From the NCBI GenBank assembly GCA_964454685.1, contig CAYVTZ010000002.1, forward strand, positions 1-64,000: a stretch of DNA of 64,000 nt. Direction: 5' to 3'. Shown here piece by piece: positions 54,825 to 61,578 of the stretch. The position numbers and the translations under genes were made by a program. Position 1 is the stretch's first letter. Every line of letters begins with the position of its first letter. The notes under the pieces were generated by a model, which saw nothing but the letters and a program-made list of their open reading frames with translations, was not told where the DNA came from and did no database searches. This DNA is from CAYVTZ01 sp964454685 (lineage in GTDB: Bacteria > Bacillota > Clostridia > Christensenellales > Christensenellaceae).

Positions 54825-54858
54825 ATTGTATACTCCTATAATTTATTCGGTTTACAAT
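54825..54858 (-). promoter_or_regulatory. BirA-type biotin operator of bioY
   Basis: Inverted repeat of nine bases per arm on the minus strand: ATTGTAAAC (54850-54858) and GTATACAAT (54825-54833), one mismatch, 16-base spacer. This matches the BirA operator of Bacillota in arms and spacing and lies right after the -10 box and before the start codon. Confidence 0.82.
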
Positions 54859-54859
54859 T

Positions 54860-54888
54860 ATGATACACCACAAATCCATTCTTGTCAA
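54860..54888 (-). promoter_or_regulatory. promoter of bioY
   Basis: On the minus strand TTGACA (54883-54888), 17 bases, TATCAT (54860-54865), immediately upstream of the BirA operator. Confidence 0.85.
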
Positions 54889-54913
54889 TCGACCTTATCT
54901 GGTCAATTTACAT

Positions 54914-56275
54914 TTATTCATCATGCTGTGTAAGCAATTTTTCAAGATGAACTGCTCTGCCCTTCCGTGCTCCGCAGTAATTTAGTAATTCGTTCTTCAT
55001 GTCATCTGGCAAGGCTTTTTTTATGTTCTTCCATGTATCCCCAGCAGACCAAGATTGTCCCCTCTTATCTCCAATATAGTGCGCAAGTCGCTCAAACGAA
55101 ACTGCAATCACCTGAAAAAAGGCAGTCGGCATATTTTTTAGTCTCATATTTTGCAATATATCTAAAATAATAATTAGTTGCTTATTATAAGGCTCGAATG
55201 CACAATCTGGTCTTGATTCTTCTTCTAATTGCAAAATCACACGTCTTAAAAATGATATATAGCTCGGATAAATGTATCGAAATTCCGGCGAAAGCTTTTC
55301 GATATACTGAATTAGTTCTATCCGCCTACTCTCATTATCAATAAATACATTTATGTTCTCCTTTGCTTCCAGGTTTAAGTACTTCATTTGCAATGCAACT
55401 CTATCGCTTTCTTTTTGAAATCGAGCGTCATACTTATCGCAATGTTTCACGAGGTCTTTGAAAAAGCTTCTAATATTGTCTGTTTCAAATACTATAATTC
55501 CTGATTCATCCCAATATGGTTTCTTGCTTGGATTATTTGTGTAGAGTAGCTGCACTATGGGAAAATCATATTCTTCAATTTGATTTGTATAAACGTTTTT
55601 GCTCCAATCCACTGCAGAAATCAGATTAATGTCACCAAAACCATATCCAACCATAAGTACTAGAGATTCTTTTATCAAGAACGGTAAACGCGCTTGTCTG
55701 TAGTCATTTGGTCTAAACAAGGACACATAGTCCTCATTCGTTATTACAATGCTTTCAGGAATATTCTTGACTCCATGTATGTGATAGATAGGAATTAGAT
55801 TTTTCATTTTAATAAAGTTTTCTTGCGGACTAAGTGGAAACGCTCTTTCTGGTATTAACGATTCAATCATAGTATCATAGTTTGTAGTAATCACCCAATT
55901 TAAATTTAGTTTATTCAAATATCGCGAAAATTCTTTTTGTGTTTCGCTAGATGGAAAACTTGTTACAAGCTTTGCAATAGTTCTTTTTAATGTTAGCGTC
56001 GATTTTTCTATGTCAACGCTTTGATTATTTGCATATTCCCTGCACATTTGCGATGCGATTACTGGATATGATCCCGAACTTTTAATTATTTCTTTGTCTA
56101 TTTTCATCTCCTCACAACATGCTTCAAGCAACTCATTCCATGAATATGCAATATATTCACGATTGTCCTTCAATAGCTCTTTTGTAAATCCTGCTCCAGC
56201 AAACAAGCCTAATGTCCCCAAGGTCGCCGCGCTACTTATACTTTCAAAGACTTCTTCTCTCTCCAAATATCCCAT
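54914..56275 (-). CDS. SIR2-domain protein (candidate NAD-dependent defence effector)
   Basis: A 453-residue protein whose first ~230 residues form a SIR2_2-type Rossmann domain: GAGFT (27-31), TTNYD (130-134), the HIHG segment with catalytic-type His (165-168), and GYGFGD (210-215). The remaining ~220 residues are helical and match nothing I recognise. In known antiphage systems such SIR2 domains deplete NAD during infection; enzymatic activity here is inference. The gene is visibly AT-richer than its neighbours and stands alone between bioY and an ACT-domain gene, suggesting horizontal acquisition. AAGGAG precedes the ATG. Confidence 0.82.
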   Translation of the reverse strand: MGYLEREEVFESISSAATLGTLGLFAGAGFTKELLKDNREYIAYSWNELLEACCEEMKIDKEIIKSSGSYPVIASQMCREYANNQSVDIEKSTLTLKRTIAKLVTSFPSSETQKEFSRYLNKLNLNWVITTNYDTMIESLIPERAFPLSPQENFIKMKNLIPIYHIHGVKNIPESIVITNEDYVSLFRPNDYRQARLPFLIKESLVLMVGYGFGDINLISAVDWSKNVYTNQIEEYDFPIVQLLYTNNPSKKPYWDESGIIVFETDNIRSFFKDLVKHCDKYDARFQKESDRVALQMKYLNLEAKENINVFIDNESRRIELIQYIEKLSPEFRYIYPSYISFLRRVILQLEEESRPDCAFEPYNKQLIIILDILQNMRLKNMPTAFFQVIAVSFERLAHYIGDKRGQSWSAGDTWKNIKKALPDDMKNELLNYCGARKGRAVHLEKLLTQHDE

Positions 56276-56384
56276 ATTGCAGCACTCCTTATCAATTCAC
56301 CTGCCAAGTTAACTGCTCAGCAGACTTGATATAATCTTTACTATGTGTTATGTCTTTTCATGTATACCCCTTCTCCCCTCTCTC

Positions 56385-56412
56385 AAACAAAAAAGCGCCC
56401 CAAAAGCGCTTT
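56385..56412 (-). terminator. terminator of the ASKHA-ACT operon
   Basis: Stem AAAGCGC/GCGCTTT (56392-56398, 56406-56412) and T-rich tail on the minus strand, 73 bases past the ACT gene stop codon. Confidence 0.75.
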
Positions 56413-56484
56413 CTTATCGTTAATTCTTCATTTACGGTTTTCTATTTCATCGTGCATCTCAGCACACAATGTCACCGTACATTC

Positions 56485-56844
56485 CTATTCCACTTCATAT
56501 CCCTTCCTCCGCAACGCTCTCACTGCGTCCGGCAGCCGCTCCTGCGGCACAAGAAAGTAGTCCGTATCGTATGTAGACACCGCCAATATGCTGATGCCCG
56601 TCTGTGCCATCACTTCGCTGATCCCCGCAAGAATTCCAATCAATGAAAAGTCCAGCGCTCCTTCGATTCCCAGTAGCGCAAACGGCTGCTGCGCTTGCTC
56701 ATATCCCTGCACCGCATCCACGGCGCAAACTAGCGAAATCTCCCAATCCGTTCGCGTCAACGCAACAAACCCATTCTGCGGCAACAGCGGCATCTCGCTA
56801 AAACGATAGACGCCATACGCCCCCGCAATCACTCGTATACGCAT
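56485..56844 (-). CDS. ACT-domain protein
   Basis: A 119-residue protein with one or two ACT-like modules: GVYRFSEMPLLP at the start and, in the second half, IGILAGISEVMAQTGISILAVSTYDTDYFLV, the beta-alpha-beta pattern of small-molecule-binding ACT/CASTOR domains. No catalytic domain is attached, so it is probably a sensor for an amino acid or similar ligand. The ATG shares one base with the stop codon of the ASKHA gene (TGATG), so the two are translated together. Confidence 0.78.
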   Translation of the reverse strand: MRIRVIAGAYGVYRFSEMPLLPQNGFVALTRTDWEISLVCAVDAVQGYEQAQQPFALLGIEGALDFSLIGILAGISEVMAQTGISILAVSTYDTDYFLVPQERLPDAVRALRRKGYEVE

Positions 56845-58211
56845 CAGAATGTCATTCCCTCCACATATTGATCCATAAAATACGGGTTGCTGCCCAGTTC
56901 CACGTGTTCTCCGCGCGCAGAAATCGCATTCATCCGCTGCCATTGTTCCTCATCCGTAATCGACAAAACCGCTCCGGAACCCGCCGCGTTGCCCACGCTG
57001 ATAATGTTATTGAGTTCCGCAGGAATCAGCCCGATGCGTTGTGCGCTCGCCACATCCATATAGGTGCCGAATCCACCGGCTAAGTATACCTTTTTCACAT
57101 CATCCGCCTGCAATCCGGCCGTATGGATTAGTGTCCGCACACCGGCCGCAATGGCTGCCTTCGCCGTCTGCAATTCACGGATGTCGCGCTGCGTGATGAT
57201 CACATCCTCGCACAGCTTGATGGCAGGCTTCCCCTCGTGCTCGGTCAAATATTCGGATTGCCTTTCATCGTCAATGCGTCCCGTCTCGTCAATCAGTCCG
57301 CTCTCACAAAACACCGCCACCGCGTCCAACAGACCCGATCCGCAAATACCAATGGGCTTCGCATCCCCCACCGTCTGCACCGCAATGCTTCCATTTTCCA
57401 CACCGACATGCGATACCGCGCCCGCAACTGCTCCCATACCGCAATGAATGTGCGCGCCCTCAAAGGCAGGACCGGCGGCCGTAGAGGTCACCACCACATG
57501 ATTCCGATTGCCCAGCGCCACTTCTCCGTTTGTGCCGATGTCCAGCAATAGGCAGGTTTCTTCCGCATCAAAGAACCCGCATGCCAACATCGCACTCGTG
57601 ATATCTCCGCCCACAAATGCGGAAACGCACGGGCAGACCTCAACCGGCAGCTCTCCCAGCTTCAAGCCCATTTTCGATGCGGGGATGCGCTCCCCAAAAT
57701 GCGAAAGCGGCTCAAACGGCAAAACGCCCATCGATGCAGGCGAAAGGTTCGCCAAAAGGTGCTGCATGGTTGTATTCCCCGCGATGCAGCAGCATGTAAT
57801 ATCCTCCACTGCGATCTCACACCGCGTCAGCAACGCTTCAAACATGGTGTTCAGCTGAGAGATGATCGCGTCATTCAAGCGTTGCAGCCCCGTCTGTGAA
57901 TCCCTGCACAGCTTAATTCTCGATATCACGTCCAGCCCCAGCGAGGTCTGCATGTTGATTTTGCTCTCTGCAGCAACGATCGCAGGCTTGCTCATGTCTA
58001 CCAGATAAGCCACCACCGTAGTCGTGCCGATGTCTACCGCAATGCCATATCCCGTCCGGCTCGATTGTAATTGCTCCGGCAATACGCCGTGATCTAAAAT
58101 GCGCATCTGCGCCTTGATTTCCCGCGCGCCCGTCTCTCTCTGCTCTGCCTTGATGCACCGTTCAAACGGACACTTCCCCACGAGGCACTGCCCTGTACAC
58201 ACTTTTGCCAT
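56844..58211 (-). CDS. RACo-like ASKHA protein (DUF4445) with Cys-rich N-terminus
   Basis: A 455-residue ATPase-fold protein related to reductive activators of corrinoid proteins (RACo/RamA). The ASKHA motifs are seen: AVDIGTTTVVAYLVD, CIAGNTTMQHLL, LLDIGTNGEVALG and VYLAGGFGTYMD. Relatives carry a [2Fe-2S] ferredoxin domain that delivers the electron; here it is absent. Instead the N-terminus has four cysteines (C5, C9, C14, C19; CTGQCLVGKCPFERC), which could bind iron-sulfur. The ATG (58209-58211) has AAAGGAG upstream. It follows the corrinoid gene, supporting a role in keeping that cobalt centre reduced. Confidence 0.82.
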   Translation of the reverse strand: MAKVCTGQCLVGKCPFERCIKAEQRETGAREIKAQMRILDHGVLPEQLQSSRTGYGIAVDIGTTTVVAYLVDMSKPAIVAAESKINMQTSLGLDVISRIKLCRDSQTGLQRLNDAIISQLNTMFEALLTRCEIAVEDITCCCIAGNTTMQHLLANLSPASMGVLPFEPLSHFGERIPASKMGLKLGELPVEVCPCVSAFVGGDITSAMLACGFFDAEETCLLLDIGTNGEVALGNRNHVVVTSTAAGPAFEGAHIHCGMGAVAGAVSHVGVENGSIAVQTVGDAKPIGICGSGLLDAVAVFCESGLIDETGRIDDERQSEYLTEHEGKPAIKLCEDVIITQRDIRELQTAKAAIAAGVRTLIHTAGLQADDVKKVYLAGGFGTYMDVASAQRIGLIPAELNNIISVGNAAGSGAVLSITDEEQWQRMNAISARGEHVELGSNPYFMDQYVEGMTF

Positions 58212-58311
58212 GTCGTTCTCCTTTGCTTTGTTCAAATTCTCCGCAGTTCACGCGGCTGTTTCAGTCCACTGTACTCATGCGGCGCATCCGGTCGCATCAG
58301 TATAATTGACT

Positions 58312-58346
58312 AAAAAATGCCGCTGCAATATTGCAATGCAGCGGCA
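58312..58346 (-). terminator. rho-independent terminator of the corrinoid protein gene
   Basis: Ten-base-pair stem TGCCGCTGCA/TGCAGCGGCA with ATTGCAATA-like loop and six Ts on the minus strand, 22 bases past the stop codon. The downstream ASKHA gene therefore needs read-through or its own promoter. Confidence 0.92.
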
Positions 58347-58368
58347 CCATTGTTACGCTTCGATTGAA

Positions 58369-59004
58369 TTAGCTCTGGTAAACCGAAAGAGCTACATCGC
58401 TCGCGCTGGAAGCATCCGGTGTGTAGTAATCCGCACCGATTTTGTTCTTGAATTCTTCCGTTACAGGAGCGCCGCCAACCATGATTTTGATCTGGCCTTT
58501 TGCACCCTTCGCTTCAAGAGCTTCCACAACTTCCTTCATAACAGCCATCGTCGTTGTCAGCAGTGCCGAGCAAGCGATAACTTTCGCGCCTTCGTCGATT
58601 GCCGTCTGCACGAATTTCTCCGCCGGTACGTCTACGCCAAGGTCGATTACTTCAAGACCTTTGCTCTCGAACATGATGCGAACCAGGTTCTTGCCGATGT
58701 CATGCAGGTCGCCTTTTACTGTTCCCAAAACGACTTTGCCTTTGGAAGACGAAGCACCTTTGTCCATTGCCACAGCCAAACCGTCAATACCGGCCTGCAT
58801 TGCGCGTGCTGCAATCAGCACCTCCGGAACATACACTTCATTGTTTTTGAATTTCTCGCCAACAATAGACATGCCTGCCAAAAGACCGTCCTGCAGTAAG
58901 GACTGCGCGTCCGTTCCTTTTTCCAGTTCCGCAGCAATGATTTCTTTTACATTGTTTGCCCGTCCCTGTTGCACCAAGGTGCTCAGTTCTTCATATACGC
59001 TCAT
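58369..59004 (-). CDS. methyltransferase-associated corrinoid (B12-binding) protein
   Basis: A 211-residue corrinoid protein of the MtmC/MttC/MtbC group that shuttles methyl groups on cobalt. The N-terminal helical cap (1-85) has LLAGMSIVGEKFKNNEVYVPEVLIAARAM; the B12-binding domain has DLHDIG (99-104) with His101 as lower axial ligand, plus ACSALLTTTM and GGAPVT. Usual partners are a substrate:corrinoid methyltransferase and a corrinoid:folate or CoM methyltransferase; neither is in the window. GGAGGAAAT precedes the ATG. Confidence 0.93.
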   Translation of the reverse strand: MSVYEELSTLVQQGRANNVKEIIAAELEKGTDAQSLLQDGLLAGMSIVGEKFKNNEVYVPEVLIAARAMQAGIDGLAVAMDKGASSSKGKVVLGTVKGDLHDIGKNLVRIMFESKGLEVIDLGVDVPAEKFVQTAIDEGAKVIACSALLTTTMAVMKEVVEALEAKGAKGQIKIMVGGAPVTEEFKNKIGADYYTPDASSASDVALSVYQS

Positions 59005-59352
59005 TTTTATTTCCTCCCCGTGATTAAATTAAAATGATTTTTGATGTTGATATTAGTTTATTATGATTTGCTTTTCACATATTATACTATCTTACTTTTT
59101 TTTGTATGTTTCTGTGAAATTCAAGTTTTTTTCTTTTGCTTTTCCTGAAACACGTGCATCTATCCCCTCTTTTGTACCATTCTTTGACCTTAACACATCG
59201 TTTACAACGCATGTAGTGTTCCCTCGAAAACCGGATGTGCGAATATTTTTTTGCTCCTCCAAATTCACAATTTCTTAACGCATCATTCAAACCTTATTAA
59301 AAAAGATATCTTATGATATACACATACCGAATTTTCCATAAAACCTCTCCAA
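59005..59352. other. AT-rich interval upstream of the corrinoid gene
   Basis: Carries the corrinoid gene leader and a TATAAT box (59081-59086 on the minus strand, poor -35). I found no cobalamin riboswitch. On the plus strand TTATTA (59294-59299), 17 bases and TATACA (59317-59322) could drive the hairpin RNA that follows. Confidence 0.4.
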
Positions 59353-59431
59353 GTAAGAGCTCCCCCCCTAAGGCTCTTACGAACAAAAAGAATTCGTGAA
59401 GCACAAAGAGCTTGCAGCAGCAAGCTCTTTT
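59353..59431 (+). ncRNA. possible small RNA or attenuator made of three tandem hairpins
   Basis: Hairpin A (59353-59360 with 59373-59380, perfect 8 bp), hairpin B (59379-59383 with 59393-59397) and hairpin C (59405-59415 with 59420-59430, perfect 11 bp, AGCA loop) followed by TTTTG. The 5' arm of A (AAGAGCT) can also pair with the 3' arm of C (AGCTCTT), so A and C are alternative folds. There is no coding frame. Confidence 0.4.
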
Positions 59432-59456
59432 GCGTGATTCGCCACCATTTTTATTC

Positions 59457-59485
59457 TTGTTCCTCATCGCCTTTCATGGTATGAT
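59457..59485 (+). promoter_or_regulatory. promoter of the MATE-phosphatase operon
   Basis: TTGTTC (59457-59462), 17 bases, TATGAT (59480-59485), ~290 bases before the MATE start and ~30 bases before the first tiny ORF. Confidence 0.6.
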
Positions 59486-59518
59486 AACAGGAAGATTGTT
59501 TATGAAATCGGAGCGACG

Positions 59519-59581
59519 ATGCATGAGGACTGTTCAGTTTCTCACAACCAAGGCCAGTTGATGTATTCTGCGTACAGATGA
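59519..59581 (+). CDS. possible 20-residue leader peptide
   Basis: ATG with GGAG five bases upstream opens a 20-codon frame (starts MHEDCSV) ending in TGA that overlaps the next ATG (ATGA). No similarity known. It is the only frame in this leader with a ribosome-binding site, so it could admit ribosomes for the chained frames downstream. Confidence 0.25.
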   Translation: MHEDCSVSHNQGQLMYSAYR

Positions 59582-59781
59582 GCTGCAATTCATTTTCCCA
59601 CCTGTTTTTCATTGCGAATTTGTGGGATGTGTTGTGTTATGTCATCACAGTTGTAACGTCTCAATTTCACGAAATATTTGCGAATCTCCGGTTGCATATG
59701 CAAAAAAACACGCTGAAATCCCAGCTGTTCGGGTATCACAGATACTCAAGCAATGCTCACGATAGAATGGATGTAGAATGA
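59578..59781 (+). CDS. possible 67-residue coupled ORF upstream of MATE
   Basis: The frame starts in an ATGA overlap with the 20-codon ORF and ends in an ATGA overlap with the MATE gene. The product (first part hydrophobic: FSHLFFIANLWDVLCYVITVV, which could form one membrane helix; last part basic/polar) has no family I know, and there is no independent ribosome-binding site. MATE itself has no good Shine-Dalgarno site, so translation of this frame may be needed for MATE. Coding status is uncertain. Confidence 0.3.
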   Translation: MSCNSFSHLFFIANLWDVLCYVITVVTSQFHEIFANLRLHMQKNTLKSQLFGYHRYSSNAHDRMDVE

Positions 59782-61541
59782 CAGAATCTCTGAGTGCAAA
59801 CTCACAAAGCATCACAAAAAAAACGTTCCGGCAGTTCTTTCTGCCCGCGTTGTTAACCTCTTTGGGCTTGGCGCTCGCCGGTACGGTGGATTCTGTGGTG
59901 GTGGGCACCGTGCTCGGCGAAAACGGTCTGGCAACGGTCGCCTTTGCGGCACCGATCTATATGCTGTTCGATATGTGTTCACTGGGCTTTGCCATCGGCG
60001 GCAGCATCTTCTTCACGCAACTATTAGGCGGCGGCGATGCAAAAAAAGCTTCCGCCGTGTTTCGTTCCTGTTTTTGGTTCATGTTATGCGTCTCAATACT
60101 GGTTGCCATTGTTGGTAATATCTTTTTGGAGCAGCTCTTGGTTCTGCTGGGCTGCCCCCCCTCAAATAGCGCCGTATATCCTTTGCTGCACGAATATGGC
60201 TCCATATTGTTTACCTTTGCTCCCTTTTTGATGATGCGATACGTGCTGTATTTCTTCTCCCGCGCAGACAATGCTCCGCGTTTGTCCGCCATCGGTTTTT
60301 TTGCGGGAAATTTTACGGATTTCGGACTGAACATTCTGTTTGTGATCGGTTTGGGTTTTGGCGTGCGTGGCGCGGCCACCGCATCTGTGATCGGGGCCGT
60401 CTGTTCCTGCATCATTTGCAGCACACCTTTGCTGCGCAAACAAAGCCTGCTCAAGTTGAGAAAACCACGCATTCAGTTTTCGCTTCTAGGCAAATCCTTC
60501 CTCACCGGGTTCGGCACCTCCTCCACCTTTCTGGCTTCCTTCCTCGTCATGATGGTGCTGCTCAATCTCGTCTCGCGTCTGGGCGGTACCGTTGGCGTTG
60601 CGGCGTTTGATGTGATGTTTAATGTTATGCTTGTGATGACGTCTTTATTTGAAGCCACCCATACCACCATGCAACCAATGATCAGCACCTATCACGCAGA
60701 GCGGAATATACCACTGATACGTTCTACTGTCCGGCTTACCTTTCAGTGGGGCTCGATTGTCACGATTCTAGCAGTGTTTTCAGCAGGCTTGTTTATGTCA
60801 CAAGTTTGTATGTTCTTTGGTCTGAAGTCCGCGGATTCCATTCAGGTTGGCATACAATCACTGACCGCACTGCTGCCCGCTGTCGTGCTGATGTTTGTCA
60901 ACTCTACCTTCGCCAATTTTTATCAATCCATCGAAAAAATACGTCTGTTATACTTTATCACAATCGCGCGCACCTTTGCTTTTCTGCTGTTGTTTGCCTT
61001 CACGCTCTCCGCGCTGGGTGGCATTGCGTGGCTCTGGTATTGTTACCTTGCCTCCGAAGTGCTCACATTGTTGATTCTTGTGTGCATCTGGATAAAAAAG
61101 CGAAGTGTTCTATTGCTAGATTATGCAAATAGCGATAAAATATTGCTGTTGGATGTGCATCAGCAGAATTGGTGCCTTCCGGATATCTTGAGTCAGACCG
61201 AAGCTTTCTGCGAAGCCAACAACGCATCACCCACACAAAATTATTATGTTGCGCTCACCCTGGAGGAAATCTGCTCCATCATCTTTGGTCAGGTGCAGAC
61301 TGATAACAGTCAAACATACATCAGCATCGTGCTGATAGCAAATCAGGGCGGCGATTTTACTTTGCACTTGCGCGATAACAGTAACACATTCAATCCCTTT
61401 GATGTTCATGCCGCCAAATATTGCGCCCAGAGTGAGGACGAAGTGTTGGACGGCTTGGGTGTGTACATGGTGCAGCAAAAGGCAAAAAGTTGCTTCTATC
61501 ACAGATATCAGGGCTTTAACAAACTGGTGATTGTCATCTAG
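59778..61541 (+). CDS. MATE-family transporter fused to RsbW/SpoIIAB-like HATPase domain
   Basis: 587 residues. Residues ~1-440 form a twelve-helix MATE/polysaccharide-flippase-like transporter (PALLTSLGLALAGTVDSVVVG, FGVRGAATASVIGAV). Residues ~455-587 resemble an anti-sigma-type HATPase: VALTLEEICSII (N box, 491-502), LRDNSNTFNPFD (G1 box) and GLGVYMVQQ (G2 box). The Mg-binding Asn of the N box is not evident, so ATP use is uncertain. A SpoIIE-type phosphatase gene follows 37 bases later. Together they suggest transport gated by, or signalling through, a partner-switching circuit. Transported substrate unknown. Confidence 0.8.
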   Translation: MTESLSANSQSITKKTFRQFFLPALLTSLGLALAGTVDSVVVGTVLGENGLATVAFAAPIYMLFDMCSLGFAIGGSIFFTQLLGGGDAKKASAVFRSCFWFMLCVSILVAIVGNIFLEQLLVLLGCPPSNSAVYPLLHEYGSILFTFAPFLMMRYVLYFFSRADNAPRLSAIGFFAGNFTDFGLNILFVIGLGFGVRGAATASVIGAVCSCIICSTPLLRKQSLLKLRKPRIQFSLLGKSFLTGFGTSSTFLASFLVMMVLLNLVSRLGGTVGVAAFDVMFNVMLVMTSLFEATHTTMQPMISTYHAERNIPLIRSTVRLTFQWGSIVTILAVFSAGLFMSQVCMFFGLKSADSIQVGIQSLTALLPAVVLMFVNSTFANFYQSIEKIRLLYFITIARTFAFLLLFAFTLSALGGIAWLWYCYLASEVLTLLILVCIWIKKRSVLLLDYANSDKILLLDVHQQNWCLPDILSQTEAFCEANNASPTQNYYVALTLEEICSIIFGQVQTDNSQTYISIVLIANQGGDFTLHLRDNSNTFNPFDVHAAKYCAQSEDEVLDGLGVYMVQQKAKSCFYHRYQGFNKLVIVI

Positions 61542-61578
61542 TTGATATGGTTTTAAGTTAAAACGAAAGAGGAAATGC

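Noticed and set aside
59087..59290. 67-residue minus-strand frame upstream of the corrinoid gene
   Set aside because: Lys/Arg-rich translation of AT-rich intergenic DNA without ribosome-binding site.
59005..59352. Cobalamin riboswitch upstream of the corrinoid gene
   Set aside because: No B12-box (GCCACTG) or the conserved core was found on either strand.
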